From Acanthococcus lagerstroemiae (Eukaryota > Arthropoda > Insecta > Hemiptera > Eriococcidae): a DNA stretch of 64,000 nt. Shown here in pieces: positions 1-10,570 of this stretch. A model generated the notes under the pieces. It was not told the DNA's origin. It made no database searches and worked only from the letters and a program-made list of their open reading frames with translations. The translations under genes were made by a program, and so were the position numbers. Location of the stretch: positions 62,551,211 through 62,615,210 of the forward strand of contig CM063113.1 of assembly GCA_031841125.1 (NCBI GenBank), read 5' to 3'. Within the stretch, counting starts at the first letter, position 1, and the number at the start of each line of letters is the position of its first letter.

Positions 1-624
1 TTATTACGTTAGTGGTTGCACGCATTGTAAAAAATATATCATTAAGTAGCCGGACCGGTAATTTTTCGTTTTTATTCTATCTTGTAATTTGGTGTAAATT
101 TTGTCGTATTAAATTTGAATTAACGAAACAACGTAATCATACCGTGTTGGTAAAAGCTGATGAAGTTATCTTAGGATCGCGCGGAAATTATCGTATTATT
201 TACAATTTTGCGAGCGAGGGATTGAAATTTAGCGTTATTTGGCTATGAAAAATCGGCTGTGATGATAGCGTACTTATTTTCAATAAAAACATTCATTAAC
301 GTTCCTTCATTTGCTTTGACTCGGAAAACTTAAGTAATCCGAGCTCTCATAACGTCATAAGGCAGCGACATCAGCGAAAGACTAAAGACATTGGAACGGC
401 GATGTTACGTATAACATCCGTACATGCTATGTGATCCGTAACATCGCGAGAGACTTTCAATAATATGTACCTACTTCTCGAGGTATGATTTACCATAAGC
501 GTGTAGCAAACTTCAGCGATCATTAAGTCGATTAGAAATTTACTTTCAAAGAAAATTTGTCCTAAATTTAACTGCATCATCACTAGAAATTCGAAGTATA
601 ATCAGTTCTATTGGTCTATTGGTA
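1..624. other. no gene recognised
   Basis: AT-rich flank. Short open frames exist on both strands, but none has a recognisable domain, splice context or low-complexity signature of a real gene. I see nothing supportable here. Confidence 0.5.
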
Positions 625-632
625 GAATGATT

Positions 633-1092
633 CAGAGATGGAAAGCCATATGATAAAACTTTTGCTTACGGCTTTAGCTTCTGACCTTAAAAAATAAAAC
701 TTTAGCTTTTCAAATTTTTTCATATTTAGCTTTCCCTTTGGCTTTAACTTTTCAACGCAAAGATCATAAGCTTTCCGCATTCAACTTTCGGCTTTTCCCC
801 TAAATTTTGAATATTTTGTCCAACATCATATTTTTTAGTAATAGCTTTTCACAACACTGCTCAACAGTGAACACCTTAACAGCAGACCATTGAGATAATG
901 AAAATAAAAATGAAAAATTGAAATTATAATAAATTTATAAATAGATAAATACTGGAAAAGCTGTAAAAAATAAAACTTGCTTTTGCTTTCAATTATTTGT
1001 GCATTCTAGCTTTTGCATTTTAGGTAAAAAAACTCTTCGCTTTTGGCTTTCCGCTTTCAGCTTTTGGCTTGCTTTCCATCTCGGGATCTCGG
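633..1092. mobile_element. non-autonomous hAT-like element, GCTTT-rich
   Basis: The left end reads CAGAGATGGAAAGC and the right part contains the inverse GCTTTCCATCTCGG, followed by an 8-bp near-repeat before the flank. The flanks carry a perfect 8-bp duplication, GAATGATT, at 625-632 and 1093-1100, which is the hAT target-site length. The interior is mostly degenerate GCTTTNGGCTTT-type repeats with no coding capacity. The extra GATCTCGG at the right end looks like a small local duplication of the terminus. Confidence 0.75.
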
Positions 1093-1173
1093 GAATGATT
1101 ACTACTCGTCTGTTTTCAAGGTCTGTTTTACCATCCTGAAGATGGCAGTTATTCTATTTGAAAGAACACAACA

Positions 1174-1204
1174 TAGTATACCCAGGTAAAACTATAGAGC
1201 CCTA
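1174..1204. mobile_element. solo end of the 173-bp palindromic MITE
   Basis: The sequence from AGTATACCCAGG to ATAGAGCCCTA matches the right terminus of the MITE copies at 11597, 54816, 55127 and 57986, with one substitution. The rest of the element is absent, so this is a truncated relic. A 9-bp-arm hairpin (AATAAGAAC / GTTCTTATT) lies just downstream at 1225-1254. Confidence 0.7.
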
Positions 1205-1503
1205 ATACCGTATACTCTATCCAAAATAAGAACGTCACGTTCAAGGTTCTTATTCTTATAACTAGAGAAGGTTGATTCACTTGGGTATGCAACCCGCCAC
1301 AATTCTTCCCGTCTCACCCGTGCCAAAATTCACTTTGTAAGAAAGTAATGGGAAAATTGAATTTTGGTAATTGAGGGCACCTTTTTTTTTTTTTAAACGG
1401 TAGCTAACTGAATGTTATATGTGGTAAAAATAATAGAAAAATATGTTGAGGGCATCAATTACGAGCAAAGATAAAAAAAAGCGTATTCCCATTCCATATA
1501 TGT
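1205..1503. other. intergenic flank of the ISL2EU-like element
   Basis: No gene is visible. It contains a T10 or longer homopolymer near 1382-1394 and ends at the AT dinucleotide target site of the transposon at 1504-1505. Confidence 0.4.
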
Positions 1504-1505
1504 AT

Positions 1506-1581
1506 TAGGCTTTCACACTATTGCTGGGAAGCCTATCATTCCCCTGAAATGTTATCTCGCTGGACGTGATTCTTATCACTA
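1506..1581 (+). repeat. left 76-bp terminal inverted repeat
   Basis: This is the perfect reverse complement of 6331-6406. The inner boundary is sharp: after ...CTTATCACTA the two ends diverge completely. It also contains the internal short inverted motif AGGCTT...AAGCCT. Confidence 0.95.
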
Positions 1582-1676
1582 AAACATTTTTTCATTGTCC
1601 TGAACCCACCTGAACCTGAGAAATTTTGCTGTTTGTATTTTACCATTTTCGAGTAAAAGTTGTAATACGTTTTATA

Positions 1677-3742
1677 ATGCTGTACTGTTGCGTGGCTGGT
1701 TGTTACAGCAATCAGAAAACAAATCCCGAATTATCTTTTCATCACTTTCCGAAAGTGAATGAGAGGTTTAATGAAGGATTCCAAGCTCTCCTACAGAGAC
1801 GTCGTGAATTGTGGTTTCGCGCGTTGAAGCTGAAGAACCCGACGGGTGCATTACGATCAAGTGATCGAATATGTTCTCTACATTTTCTGTCAGGTATTGT
1901 AAAGTGTGATTTTCGTAGTAGTTTGCTCAGCATCATGATCAGTCTTGTTTACGATTTTGATTTCATTTTCAGGAGGCCCATCAGATTTTCGGCAGATAGA
2001 TCATGTTGATTGGATTCCAAGTAGAAATATATGCCCAGTATCAACTACTTGTTCAGTCACTCCCTCCAAGGCAGATACTTTTGCTAGTTATCCTAAGGAA
2101 GTAAAACGGAGAAAGTTATTCAATGTGAGTTGCTGATGGACAGTGATTGTCAGTACACGCACTGCGCCCATACAAATAACAATGGACCGAAATGAAAGTA
2201 TTTTTTACGCAGAGAACGATGCCGTTTTCCATTTTACGATTGCAGCCCGCGTTTTCTTGTAATGTTATCGTTTACGTGTCGCCGATTGTCGTGAAACGTA
2301 CTGCTGGTTCTCGAGGTTCAGTACTATTATCCTGGATGCATTACATTCCCAACGTTTGGCGGCAAGTAAACAAAAAATGATGCGCGATCATAAGAAAATG
2401 TGAGGTGTAATTAAAAAATGGAAAACAGCATTCTCTTCAGGGTAAAACGTACTTGTAAGTTGAACTAATCACGTTCCATTGCCGAACAGAAAATTTTCAA
2501 TTATCGCGTAATGTTATAACTGAAATTTTATAATCGTGAATATTGAGGTCATGCCTTATAAACTACGTCGGCAGTACTGACTTTTGATAGATAATATTGC
2601 CGCACACTAATTTAAATTTGTTATGATGTTCACCGCAGGATTCAAATTTGGCTACGGAAGAAACAAGTATACAAGAGTCAGATGAAGGTAACGTGTTTGA
2701 TCATGAGTTCAGCCCGCAAAAGGAGTCATATCGTGAAATGAGCACTCAAACTGACATCACATATGAATACATAACCCAACTTGAGCTGGAAAATGTCAAT
2801 TTGCGGAAGGAATTGAAATATAAGTCTCTGCAACAAGAATCATTTGAAAACGGCAATGGCGATACCAACGATAGGAAAATAAAGTACTACACTGGATTGC
2901 CGAATATACTTTCATTTATGATAATGATTGATCATATTAGCGATTTTTTGAATGAAATTAGGGTGCCGAATCTTACTAACTTTCAGAAGGTATTGCTAGT
3001 CCTGATGAAATTGCGTTTGAACTTGGATTTCACTGACTTGAGTTACAGATTTGACGTTCGAGTTTCCACTATCAGTTCTATTTTTAAACGTGTGCTCATT
3101 TGCCTGGCAAATTCGTTCGATTACCTCGTACATTGGCCGGAGAGAGATGCACTACGAGCACAAATGCCAGCATGTTTTCAAGCGAAGTTTGGTAATCGAG
3201 TATCTGTAATAGTCGACTGCTTTGAAGTTCCTACTCAGAAGCCGTCATTAATTAAAGCAAAGGTACAGGCATACTCTAGTTATAAGAGTAGGATTACTAT
3301 TAAATATCTCTTAGGCGTCACACCTCATGGATATATATCGTTTATTTCTGAAGGCTGGGGAGGAAGGACTTCCGACCAGCACATCACTAATGCATGCGGT
3401 ATTCTGGACAACCTTCTTCCAGGCGATATAATTTTAGCCGACAGAGGGTTCACTATACAAGAGATGGTAGGCATGCGACATGCATCATTGGGTATACCTA
3501 GCTTTACAAAAGGAAAAAAACAGTTACACCCAATCGAGGTCGAAAATACTAGAAAAATAGCTAGTGTACGTATTCATGTTGAAAGAGTAATAGGATCAAT
3601 TCGAAACAAGTATAAAATCCTCAATTCACCTGTGCCTGTGAGCTTCCTCAATGAAATGCACGAGAATAAGGCAATGATGGATTATGTTGTCCGCGTTGCT
3701 TGCATATTAGTTAATTTATGTCCTGCGATTGTGAACGATTGA
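1677..3742 (+). CDS. THAP-domain DDE transposase (DDE_Tnp_4 type) of the ISL2EU element
   Basis: This is the transposon's own transposase, expected to bind the TIRs and cut DNA in the nucleus. I splice three exons, 1677-1893, 1973-2124 and 2639-3742, all with GT-AG borders and matching phases, giving 490 residues. The N-terminal THAP zinc finger starts at the initiator Met: a CxxxC-type pair (CCVAGC), Trp in RELWFRAL, CSLHF, and a proline following the splice junction. A short coiled-coil-like stretch (QLELENVNLRKEL) precedes the catalytic domain. Candidate catalytic residues are D316 (VDCFE), D391 (ADRGF) and E438 (HVERVIGS), so spacing is D-74-D-46-E. No stop or frameshift interrupts the frame. 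The ATG at 1677 was chosen because it directly precedes the first THAP cysteine. Confidence 0.85.
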
Positions 3743-4217
3743 CCTTCGGTACTTTTTTAATGTTACTTTTTGTCATCGTACGCTGTCATAAATTTTTAGT
3801 ACTGTATTGTAAATAACATTTTTGTAAAGTATTCCTCAATTTTCCATGTCTTCTGTATTTCACTGTATACTTGTAATGATCAGTTATTCAATATATTTTC
3901 TAAAACTAATATCCTCAGTGTGTAAAATGTCAGGAGCCAGAAGTTCTACGTTACGTGAAAACATATCGAAATTCTGTACCATGAAATTTAATACTGTAAA
4001 TAACGATTATAAATTTCCTCGCAGTAGTTGAAAGAGAATACAAAATTGGAAGGAAAATCAAAATAGAGTAATACTAATACATGTGAAAATATCTGAACAA
4101 TACTTGAAAGAATAATTAAACACTAATATGTACAGAAGAACAATTAACATACCAAGGGAAAAGATCAATATAAAATGGCAAAGAAAATATGAAGATACAA
4201 AATACGCAAGTTTATAG

Positions 4218-4340
4218 AATTCAAGTTAATAAAAATACCATTCACCTACATTGAGAATGAAATGAATAATTACTATACACAACAATTCAAGTTAATAAAA
4301 ATACCATTAATCTACATTGAGAGATAAATGAATATTCACT
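4218..4340. repeat. two-copy 66-bp direct repeat inside the transposon
   Basis: The motif beginning AATTCAAGTTAATAAAAATA occurs at 4218 and again at 4284, each followed by CTACATTGAGA and AATGAAT-like sequence. It lies in the noncoding gap between the two convergent transposon genes, so it may be shared 3' UTR or a leftover slippage product. Confidence 0.8.
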
Positions 4341-4363
4341 ACACAGAAAATGTATTGCATTTG

Positions 4364-6205
4364 TCACGAGGAAAAAGATTTCATCTTAGTGTAATACCTA
4401 CCAAGAATCTCTGGAATAATCGAAGTACGAAAGAAATTCAGGGAACCGGCCACAATACGTCGACAAATAAGTTCGTTTTTCTTAATCCTTTCAAGATGAC
4501 GCTTCTCTTCTCTCGAATTCCAGACAAAAAAATCAGCGTAATTTGTGCCAGTACACAACATTTGTGTTTGACACTGGTAGTAGTATGGATGTTCCTCGAT
4601 GAGTTGCAACTTTCCAGCATTTAGTTTGAAATATTTCAGATCACTTAATTCTTTGCCCTCTTCCAAACAATAAGGGCATTTCAACTCCAGAGTGCCCGTT
4701 CCGCAGCACTCGCACTTCACTATACCGTCAGGAGAGGCGCCTATCACTTGATAAACTTTGTGAACGAATAGTCCGCAACGTTCCACCTGTAAACACAGAT
4801 TGAGTAAAACGAACATTATATTCAAGTATTATAATAAATAGACAATGTAATGAGCAGGAAAGAATGGTGATCAAAATGTAACCTGTAAGTTTTTATGCAG
4901 CTTCAAATTGGCTTTGAAATATGCCGCCAAAGCATCCTTCTCGTGTTCGCAGCCCCAAAGAATGGCTTTCTTCCTGAGCCGCGTGGTAGATGGATGGCAA
5001 ATATTTCGTATCAACGATATATTGGAATCAGGAGCTCGTACATGGCACACTTGATAGGCGGTAGATGCAGTAACTCGACCAATTCTATACACATGCCACT
5101 TCTTATTACCGGATTGTCGACGCGTTTTTTCTTCAATATATGCTAAATCATCAGCAGTCAAGTTGAATTTCAGATTACTTCCAATTCTAATCAACTCTTG
5201 TAAGGATTTGCTTGAATTCTCTTCCATATACAACTGTGACAATGCAAACGGAAATTGTGTCTTCTCATCAAGATTAGTATAACAAAATGGAGGAACTACC
5301 TTCAGGAGAACACAGGTCGGATTTGTTTCTTTCATTTTCTCCAGGAACTGCACAAGCCCTCTCTGCTCTGTAATGCGATTCGTAGGGAAGTGTCTCTTGT
5401 TGACGAGTACATTCTTCTTATTTTTCCGGTTCTTCATATACATGCCTTTCGCGTTCCTGTAGCATATATCTACAATTTTTTTGGGGGAAATAGAAACTTT
5501 CTTCGAAGCTGTTGGGTCCGTCCAATAGGCAGGTACGTCTGTAACGCTGGTGTTCGTTCGCTTCCTCGATATATACTCGCAGTAGAATAGCACCGCCGCT
5601 ACGTGAGTGCAAACACTACCAAGACCTGCCATGCAATCACAGTGGCTCGCTTCTATACTCATATCATGTTTGAAAATGATCCACGGACTCAAATCTGCCT
5701 CATTAACTGCATACGAGTGTGTCACCTGAATAAAATATATTACACTTTGTGAAAACAGAATTGATCGGTCGCTGTTAGTGATAATATTTACTGTTCATGG
5801 ACCCCGAATAGGAGTTGGCAGTATCAATGAAGAAAGGCTTATTTCAAACACAATATTACTTACTTTACCAACAACAAGATGACTTCCATTCAAATTCAGA
5901 CATTTTACGCGGTTGACCCATCCACTGAGAAATGTGTTATACGCTTCCAAAGACTTGTATGCCTTCAGTTCTTCACAAGTGTAGTACGATACTTGAAGTA
6001 CAAGATAATTATAAATGTCAATAAGAGAAAGAACAGGAAACGCGTTCTCATCGCGAGTGAATTTAAGTTTCAACTTATTATTATAAGGATCTATATTAAT
6101 GGAAGAAATTTTTTTCAAATATTCTTCTTTTACGTTTCCTTGCAGACCAGCTGCGTAAGGACTTAATACTATATTATTATTAATCGCTAGAGGTGAAACC
6201 CCCAC
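4364..6205 (-). CDS. SWIM zinc-finger / YqaJ-type exonuclease protein of the ISL2EU element
   Basis: Three minus-strand exons are supported: ~6205-5864, 5725-4883 and 4786-4364, joined by GT-AG introns in phase 0, about 536 residues. The middle exon has a SWIM zinc finger (CDCMAGLGSVCTHVAA). The last exon carries the YqaJ/lambda-exonuclease-like core: ASPDGIV with the metal-binding Asp, LELKCPY with the E-x-K pair, and a YYYQCQTQM helix with Gln. This family degrades or processes DNA ends; in this element it is presumably an accessory to transposition (inference). The true start is unresolved: the open frame runs up to 6205 without a convincing ATG, so a short 5' exon between here and the TIR at 6331 is likely. 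Confidence 0.8.
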
Positions 6206-6330
6206 AGGGGAGGTTCACTGTATAGCGAAGACACTTTTCAAAAAAACTTGTTTCCATTATTCCGATTCAAATTTCAAAATTGTTCGCAAAACGGCAAAAT
6301 TAACCAACATTTAAAAAAATATACTCTCAG

Positions 6331-6406
6331 TAGTGATAAGAATCACGTCCAGCGAGATAACATTTCAGGGGAATGATAGGCTTCCCAGCAATAGTGTGAA
6401 AGCCTA
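6331..6406 (-). repeat. right 76-bp terminal inverted repeat
   Basis: Exact reverse complement of 1506-1581, ending GTGTGAAAGCCTA next to the flanking AT. Confidence 0.95.
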
Positions 6407-6408
6407 AT

Positions 6409-6809
6409 GCATAAGTCAAAGGCAGTCTTCCGTCAGTGACGTGACAGGTATTGTTGCGCCTAGCGGAGTAAGCCTACCTCCCTTTATAATCACCTTGCAT
6501 CACGTCAATTAAAACCTTGTGGACAGTTCGGTATTGCGAAAAGCAGATTACGTCGATTCACACTGCACAGCGCACAAGATCAACGCGAGAATCACGTCAT
6601 ATCATCGTCGTGGATCTTGGCGATCTTGGTCGTGGATACTGGTGGATAGTTGCGGGACTCGTTATTTTACCAAAACTTGCAGTGCAAATTTACGTAAGAT
6701 TACATTGCATTCTTACCTTGCAGCGCCTTGCAGTATTGTAATTTTCCAAAAATTGCATAATTTCTGTTAAATAACCAATAATTACACAACTACAAAGTCA
6801 AAATAAAAA
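6409..6809. other. spacer between two transposons
   Basis: About 400 bp with two overlapping short open frames but no recognisable protein. It ends in an A-rich run whose last five bases (6805-6809, AAAAA) are the target duplication of the copia element. Confidence 0.5.
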
Positions 6810-7062
6810 TGTAGAAGTAAATTTAAATTTGTTTAAATGGCAGCACTGCGCATTACTGTTTTTCAATTTAGGCTGCCAGTTTGAGAAAACGTTCGGCCAG
6901 CTTGTGTGGGGTTGTACTCGATTCTGCACCGTCGAAATATGTCTCCGCGTCATGGTGTATTTTAATGTTCTTTAGTAATGTGACAATAAACCTTCGTCAT
7001 TCGTATAACTGTTTTTATCCTTCAGCCACATCTTCATAGATCAGAATGCAAAATACTCAACA
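6810..7062 (+). repeat. copia 5' LTR
   Basis: 253 bp, TGT...ACA ends, identical to 10571-10823. It contains an AATAAA polyadenylation signal (within GTGACAATAAACC), which lets me place R/U5 in its second half. Confidence 0.93.
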
Positions 7063-7064
7063 AA

Positions 7065-7094
7065 TGGTTATGGGCCCAGCACGCTTCCACTGCG
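7065..7094 (+). promoter_or_regulatory. primer-binding site matching internal initiator-Met tRNA
   Basis: Just inside the 5' LTR, GGTTATGGGCCCAGCACGC and the following eleven bases are complementary to an insect-type initiator-methionine tRNA, from its anticodon loop back through the D-arm region. This is not the usual tRNA 3' end. Copia-type elements are known to prime from an internally cleaved tRNA-iMet fragment, and this site fits that mode. Confidence 0.85.
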
Positions 7095-7146
7095 CGTTGA
7101 ATTAATTGCTAACGAGTGGAACCAGATCGGAATTAACATCATCACA

Positions 7147-9831
7147 ATGTCGTCACGTGTAAGGTCGGAAAATAATTACAATATCACGCCTTTCAACGGA
7201 ACTGCATACGACACTTGGAAATTTCGAATACGATCAGTTCTCGCTGCGAATGATCTTTTAGACGTGGCTGAAAATGTACCGGAGGAAATTACTTCAGATT
7301 GGAAGAAACGTGATAGTAAGTGTAAGGCGATCATTATTGCATGCATCGACGATTCACATCTGAGTTTTGTGAAGGAAGCGGAACATTCGAAATCTGTATT
7401 CGACAGATTAGACGCAGTTTTTGCTAAAAAGAGTATTAGTGGCCAGTTGTATTTGCGACGAAAACTATTACAGTTGAAATTAAGTGAAGGAGGTGATTTA
7501 CAAAAACACCTTAGTGTATTTGATGAACTGACCAGGCAACTGAAAGCGTCAGGTGCGAAGATCGAGGAACAAGATGAAATATGCAACCTATTGATTACCC
7601 TTCCTGATAGTTTTAACGGCGTTGTTACTGCGCTGGAAACCATACCTGACAATAAACTCACGATGGAATTTGTGAAAGAAAGACTCCTTGATACTGAGCT
7701 GAAGAGAAAAGGAGGAAACGATTCGAAAATGATAACCAGCTCCGCCTTTCAAGCGAACTCATCGAAGTTTTCATTTCCCTGTCATTTGTGTGGAAAACCA
7801 GGACATAAAAGAATTAATTGCTGGAAGAATCCGAATCGGGAAAGACAGACACAGCGATGGCACAACCAGGAGAATAGTTCGAATGTAAAAGCTGGAAGTG
7901 TAATTGGTAACGTAAATAATGACATACGTGGTGAAATAAGTGAAAAACGTAATTTTAATCGAAGTAATAATTTTAAAGCTAATTTTGCCAAAAGTGATGG
8001 AAGTAATGCTGATATTGCTTTTGTTTCCGAGTCGATTAATCACATTTCAAGATCGCGAGTATTAAATGATAGTATTAATTCGAGAACTGTTTGTTGGTAT
8101 ATGGATAGCGGCGCAACAAACCACTATGCCAATGACCAGACTCTCTTTAGTGAAATTAAGCCACTTGAATCTGCTTTGGAGATTAAACTAGCGAAAACGG
8201 GAAACAACATGTTCGCATCGAAGATCGGAACTATCGAAGCTACAGTTCAAGTTGGTGGTGAACGTTTGCGATGTTCGTTTACTGATGTAATGTATGCTAA
8301 AGAAGCCAGATGTAATTTGTTATCAGTAAGTAAGTTAGAATCGAAAGGTTTTAATATTGTGTTCTCTAATGGTCAAGTGCGTGTTTTTAAGAATCAGAAA
8401 TTGTATCTAGAGGGCGTTAGAGATGGACGGCTTTATCGTGTAGAATGTTTTGTGAATGACACTGCTGCTAACGTTGCTCATGGGAACGGCAATTTTAAAA
8501 CTGCTATGTTGTGGCATAAACGGCTCTGTCATGCCGGTGAACAAGCTTTTGATAGGACCTTCTCAGTAGTTGACGGTGTTAATTCCAATTTAAGTGGCTC
8601 TAATATTAAATGTGATAGTTGTGTTCAAGGAAAGATGACCAGACAACCTTTTAGTGGTACTAGAAGACGAGCTACTCGTATTTTAGAACTTGTTCACTCT
8701 GATATTGCAGGCCCTATCACACCAGAATCTATCTGTGGTGAGAAATATTGGATCACATTTATTGATGATTTTTCTCATTTTACGATGATGTACTTATTGA
8801 AGTCTAAGGACCAAGCTTATGATGCTTTTAGGAACTATGTTGCAACTGTTTCAGCTAAGTTTAGTGACAAGATCCACCGGCTGAGAATTGATAATGGTAG
8901 GGAATATTTATCTAATCGTTTTCGTGAATTTTGTAATGATGAAGGAATTATTATAGAGTGTGTACCTCCCTTTACGCCGCAAAGGAATGGAGTTGCGGAG
9001 AGAATGAATAGAACTGTAATTGATGGAATCCGTGTTATGTTAACTGATAGTCAAGCCCCTAAACGTCTCTGGCGTGAGGCCGCATTATGTGCTGTATATA
9101 CTTTGAATAGAACGTCAACAGAGGCTTTGAACCACTCTACTCCTGCTGGAATTTGGTATGAAAAACGTCCTACTTTGTCTAACCTCAGAGTTTTTGGATG
9201 TTCTGCTTTTGTGCATATCCCAAAAATTAACAGAAGCAAACTGGATACGCCAAGCCAAGAAATGATGTTTGTTGGCTATCGAACTAGCGGTTATGCCTTC
9301 TGGAATGATAAGAAAGACAGGATAGTTGTTAGTCGTGATGTGAAATTTAATGAGGATGTTATGTATTTCGACAATAAAACAAATAGTCGTAATGCTGATG
9401 AGAGGAGGAGTGTTAATCTTAATTTGGATACCTTCCTGGAAGTTGATGATTTAGAGGAGGAGGATAAGGAGACTAGTGTAAGTGAGGCTGCTAGTAGCGA
9501 CTTTGATATTCAGGAGATTGAAGAGATTGTTGAGGATTGTCCTAGTGTAGAAGTGGAAGATCCTAGTAAGAGGAACAGAAAGTTACCTTCACATTTGCAA
9601 GACTATGAGCTATCTGCTTTCAATGCTGAAGCATTTGTGAATGAATTACCTACTAGTTATGAAGAAGCTATGAAAAGTGAATATGCTCTAGAATGGAAAG
9701 CTGCAATGGAGGCTGAAATAGATTCGATAAAGAAGAATGACACTTGGAAGTTGTTAGTAGACCTAGTTCTGAGCAAGTCATTAAAAATAGATGGGTTTTT
9801 ACTCAGAAACTTGATAATAGTGGCCGTATAA
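7147..9831 (+). CDS. copia Gag-protease-integrase polyprotein, cut by frameshift
   Basis: An 894-codon frame starts at ATG 7147, 85 bp after the LTR. Domains in order are: a UBN2/Gag-like capsid region; a CCHC zinc knuckle at about residue 212 (CHLCGKPGHKRINC); aspartic protease with DSG at residue 320; the integrase HHCC finger near 455-500; the integrase core with D540, D582 and E618 (DD35E); and the start of reverse transcriptase after residue 840. The frame then loses register near 9755, apparently through one missing base, and the last ~25 residues are out-of-frame. The downstream RT sequence continues in the frame of 9744-10520. Confidence 0.9.
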   Translation: MSSRVRSENNYNITPFNGTAYDTWKFRIRSVLAANDLLDVAENVPEEITSDWKKRDSKCKAIIIACIDDSHLSFVKEAEHSKSVFDRLDAVFAKKSISGQLYLRRKLLQLKLSEGGDLQKHLSVFDELTRQLKASGAKIEEQDEICNLLITLPDSFNGVVTALETIPDNKLTMEFVKERLLDTELKRKGGNDSKMITSSAFQANSSKFSFPCHLCGKPGHKRINCWKNPNRERQTQRWHNQENSSNVKAGSVIGNVNNDIRGEISEKRNFNRSNNFKANFAKSDGSNADIAFVSESINHISRSRVLNDSINSRTVCWYMDSGATNHYANDQTLFSEIKPLESALEIKLAKTGNNMFASKIGTIEATVQVGGERLRCSFTDVMYAKEARCNLLSVSKLESKGFNIVFSNGQVRVFKNQKLYLEGVRDGRLYRVECFVNDTAANVAHGNGNFKTAMLWHKRLCHAGEQAFDRTFSVVDGVNSNLSGSNIKCDSCVQGKMTRQPFSGTRRRATRILELVHSDIAGPITPESICGEKYWITFIDDFSHFTMMYLLKSKDQAYDAFRNYVATVSAKFSDKIHRLRIDNGREYLSNRFREFCNDEGIIIECVPPFTPQRNGVAERMNRTVIDGIRVMLTDSQAPKRLWREAALCAVYTLNRTSTEALNHSTPAGIWYEKRPTLSNLRVFGCSAFVHIPKINRSKLDTPSQEMMFVGYRTSGYAFWNDKKDRIVVSRDVKFNEDVMYFDNKTNSRNADERRSVNLNLDTFLEVDDLEEEDKETSVSEAASSDFDIQEIEEIVEDCPSVEVEDPSKRNRKLPSHLQDYELSAFNAEAFVNELPTSYEEAMKSEYALEWKAAMEAEIDSIKKNDTWKLLVDLVLSKSLKIDGFLLRNLIIVAV

Positions 9832-10520
9832 AGTTTAAGGCGAGGCTTGTTGCAAAAGGTTGTATGCAAAGAGGGAAAGTAAACTATGATGACGTGTACT
9901 CCCCTGTTGTTCGCCATAGTACTGTGAAGTTATTGTTTTCACTTGCGAACCACTTTGACCTAGAAATGCTGCAGATGGATGTAAAATCTGCCTTTCTCTA
10001 TGGCATTCTCGATAAGCCAATCTATCTCATGCAGCCTGAAGGGTTTGATGATAACTCAGGCCGTGTATGCTTGCTTAAACGTTCCTTGTATGGTCTTCGA
10101 GAAGCATCCAAATGCTGGTTTCAGCGATTCGATAATTTTATTACTAAACTAAATTTTTATCCTAGCAAGCAATCCCTTGTTACCATTTCGACTACTGATG
10201 CTGAATATACTGCCTTAAGCTCATGCGTTACTGAGGCCTATGTTTTGAAACAATTATTGATAGATTGTGGTGTCTGGAAAGATAATGATATTGTCACTAT
10301 TTTTGAAGATAATTTGAACGTCATTTCCATTAGTAAAGGTAGTGCTAGTAATAAATCGAAGTATATTGATATTAGACATAAGTTTGTTAGCGAGTGTGTT
10401 AAGAACAATGAGGTTAAGGTTTTACATATTGATACTAAGTCACAGATTGCAGACCTCTTTACTAAGAGTTTACCTTTTGACATATTTTATAGACATGTGT
10501 GTTCTTTGAAATTAATGTAA
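9744..10520 (+). pseudogene. copia reverse transcriptase/RNase H remnant with catalytic-core deletion
   Basis: This frame continues the polyprotein after the frameshift. It keeps the RT fingers and motif A (QMDVKSAFLYG) and the thumb-side SLYGLREASKCW. It then jumps near 10,165 straight to the C-terminal part of RNase H (STTDAEYTALSS, KYIDIRHKFV, IADLFTKSLPF). The YVDD polymerase box and the first RNase H aspartate are absent, so I infer a deletion of roughly 200 codons. The preserved frame across the deletion is probably chance. This copy cannot be autonomous. Confidence 0.88.
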
Positions 10521-10559
10521 TTTATTGTTGTTTATATCTATGTTTGTGAATTTAAATTT

Positions 10560-10570
10560 AAGGAGGAGAT
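10560..10570 (+). promoter_or_regulatory. polypurine tract
   Basis: AAGGAGGAGA directly upstream of the 3' LTR is the expected plus-strand primer site. Confidence 0.8.

Larger units (their letters stand above)
1506..6406. mobile_element. ISL2EU-type DNA transposon, apparently complete
   Basis: The element is 4,901 bp long and bounded by TIRs of 76 bp (1506-1581 and 6331-6406) that match at every base. Each begins TAGGCTTTCACACTATTGC, and the dinucleotide AT flanks both sides as a probable target-site duplication (1504-1505, 6407-6408). Inside are two convergent spliced genes: a THAP-domain DDE transposase on plus and a SWIM-finger/YqaJ-type nuclease on minus. From general knowledge, this pairing of a DDE transposase with a YqaJ nuclease defines the ISL2EU group of eukaryotic transposons. 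Perfect TIRs and unbroken reading frames suggest recent activity. Confidence 0.88.
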
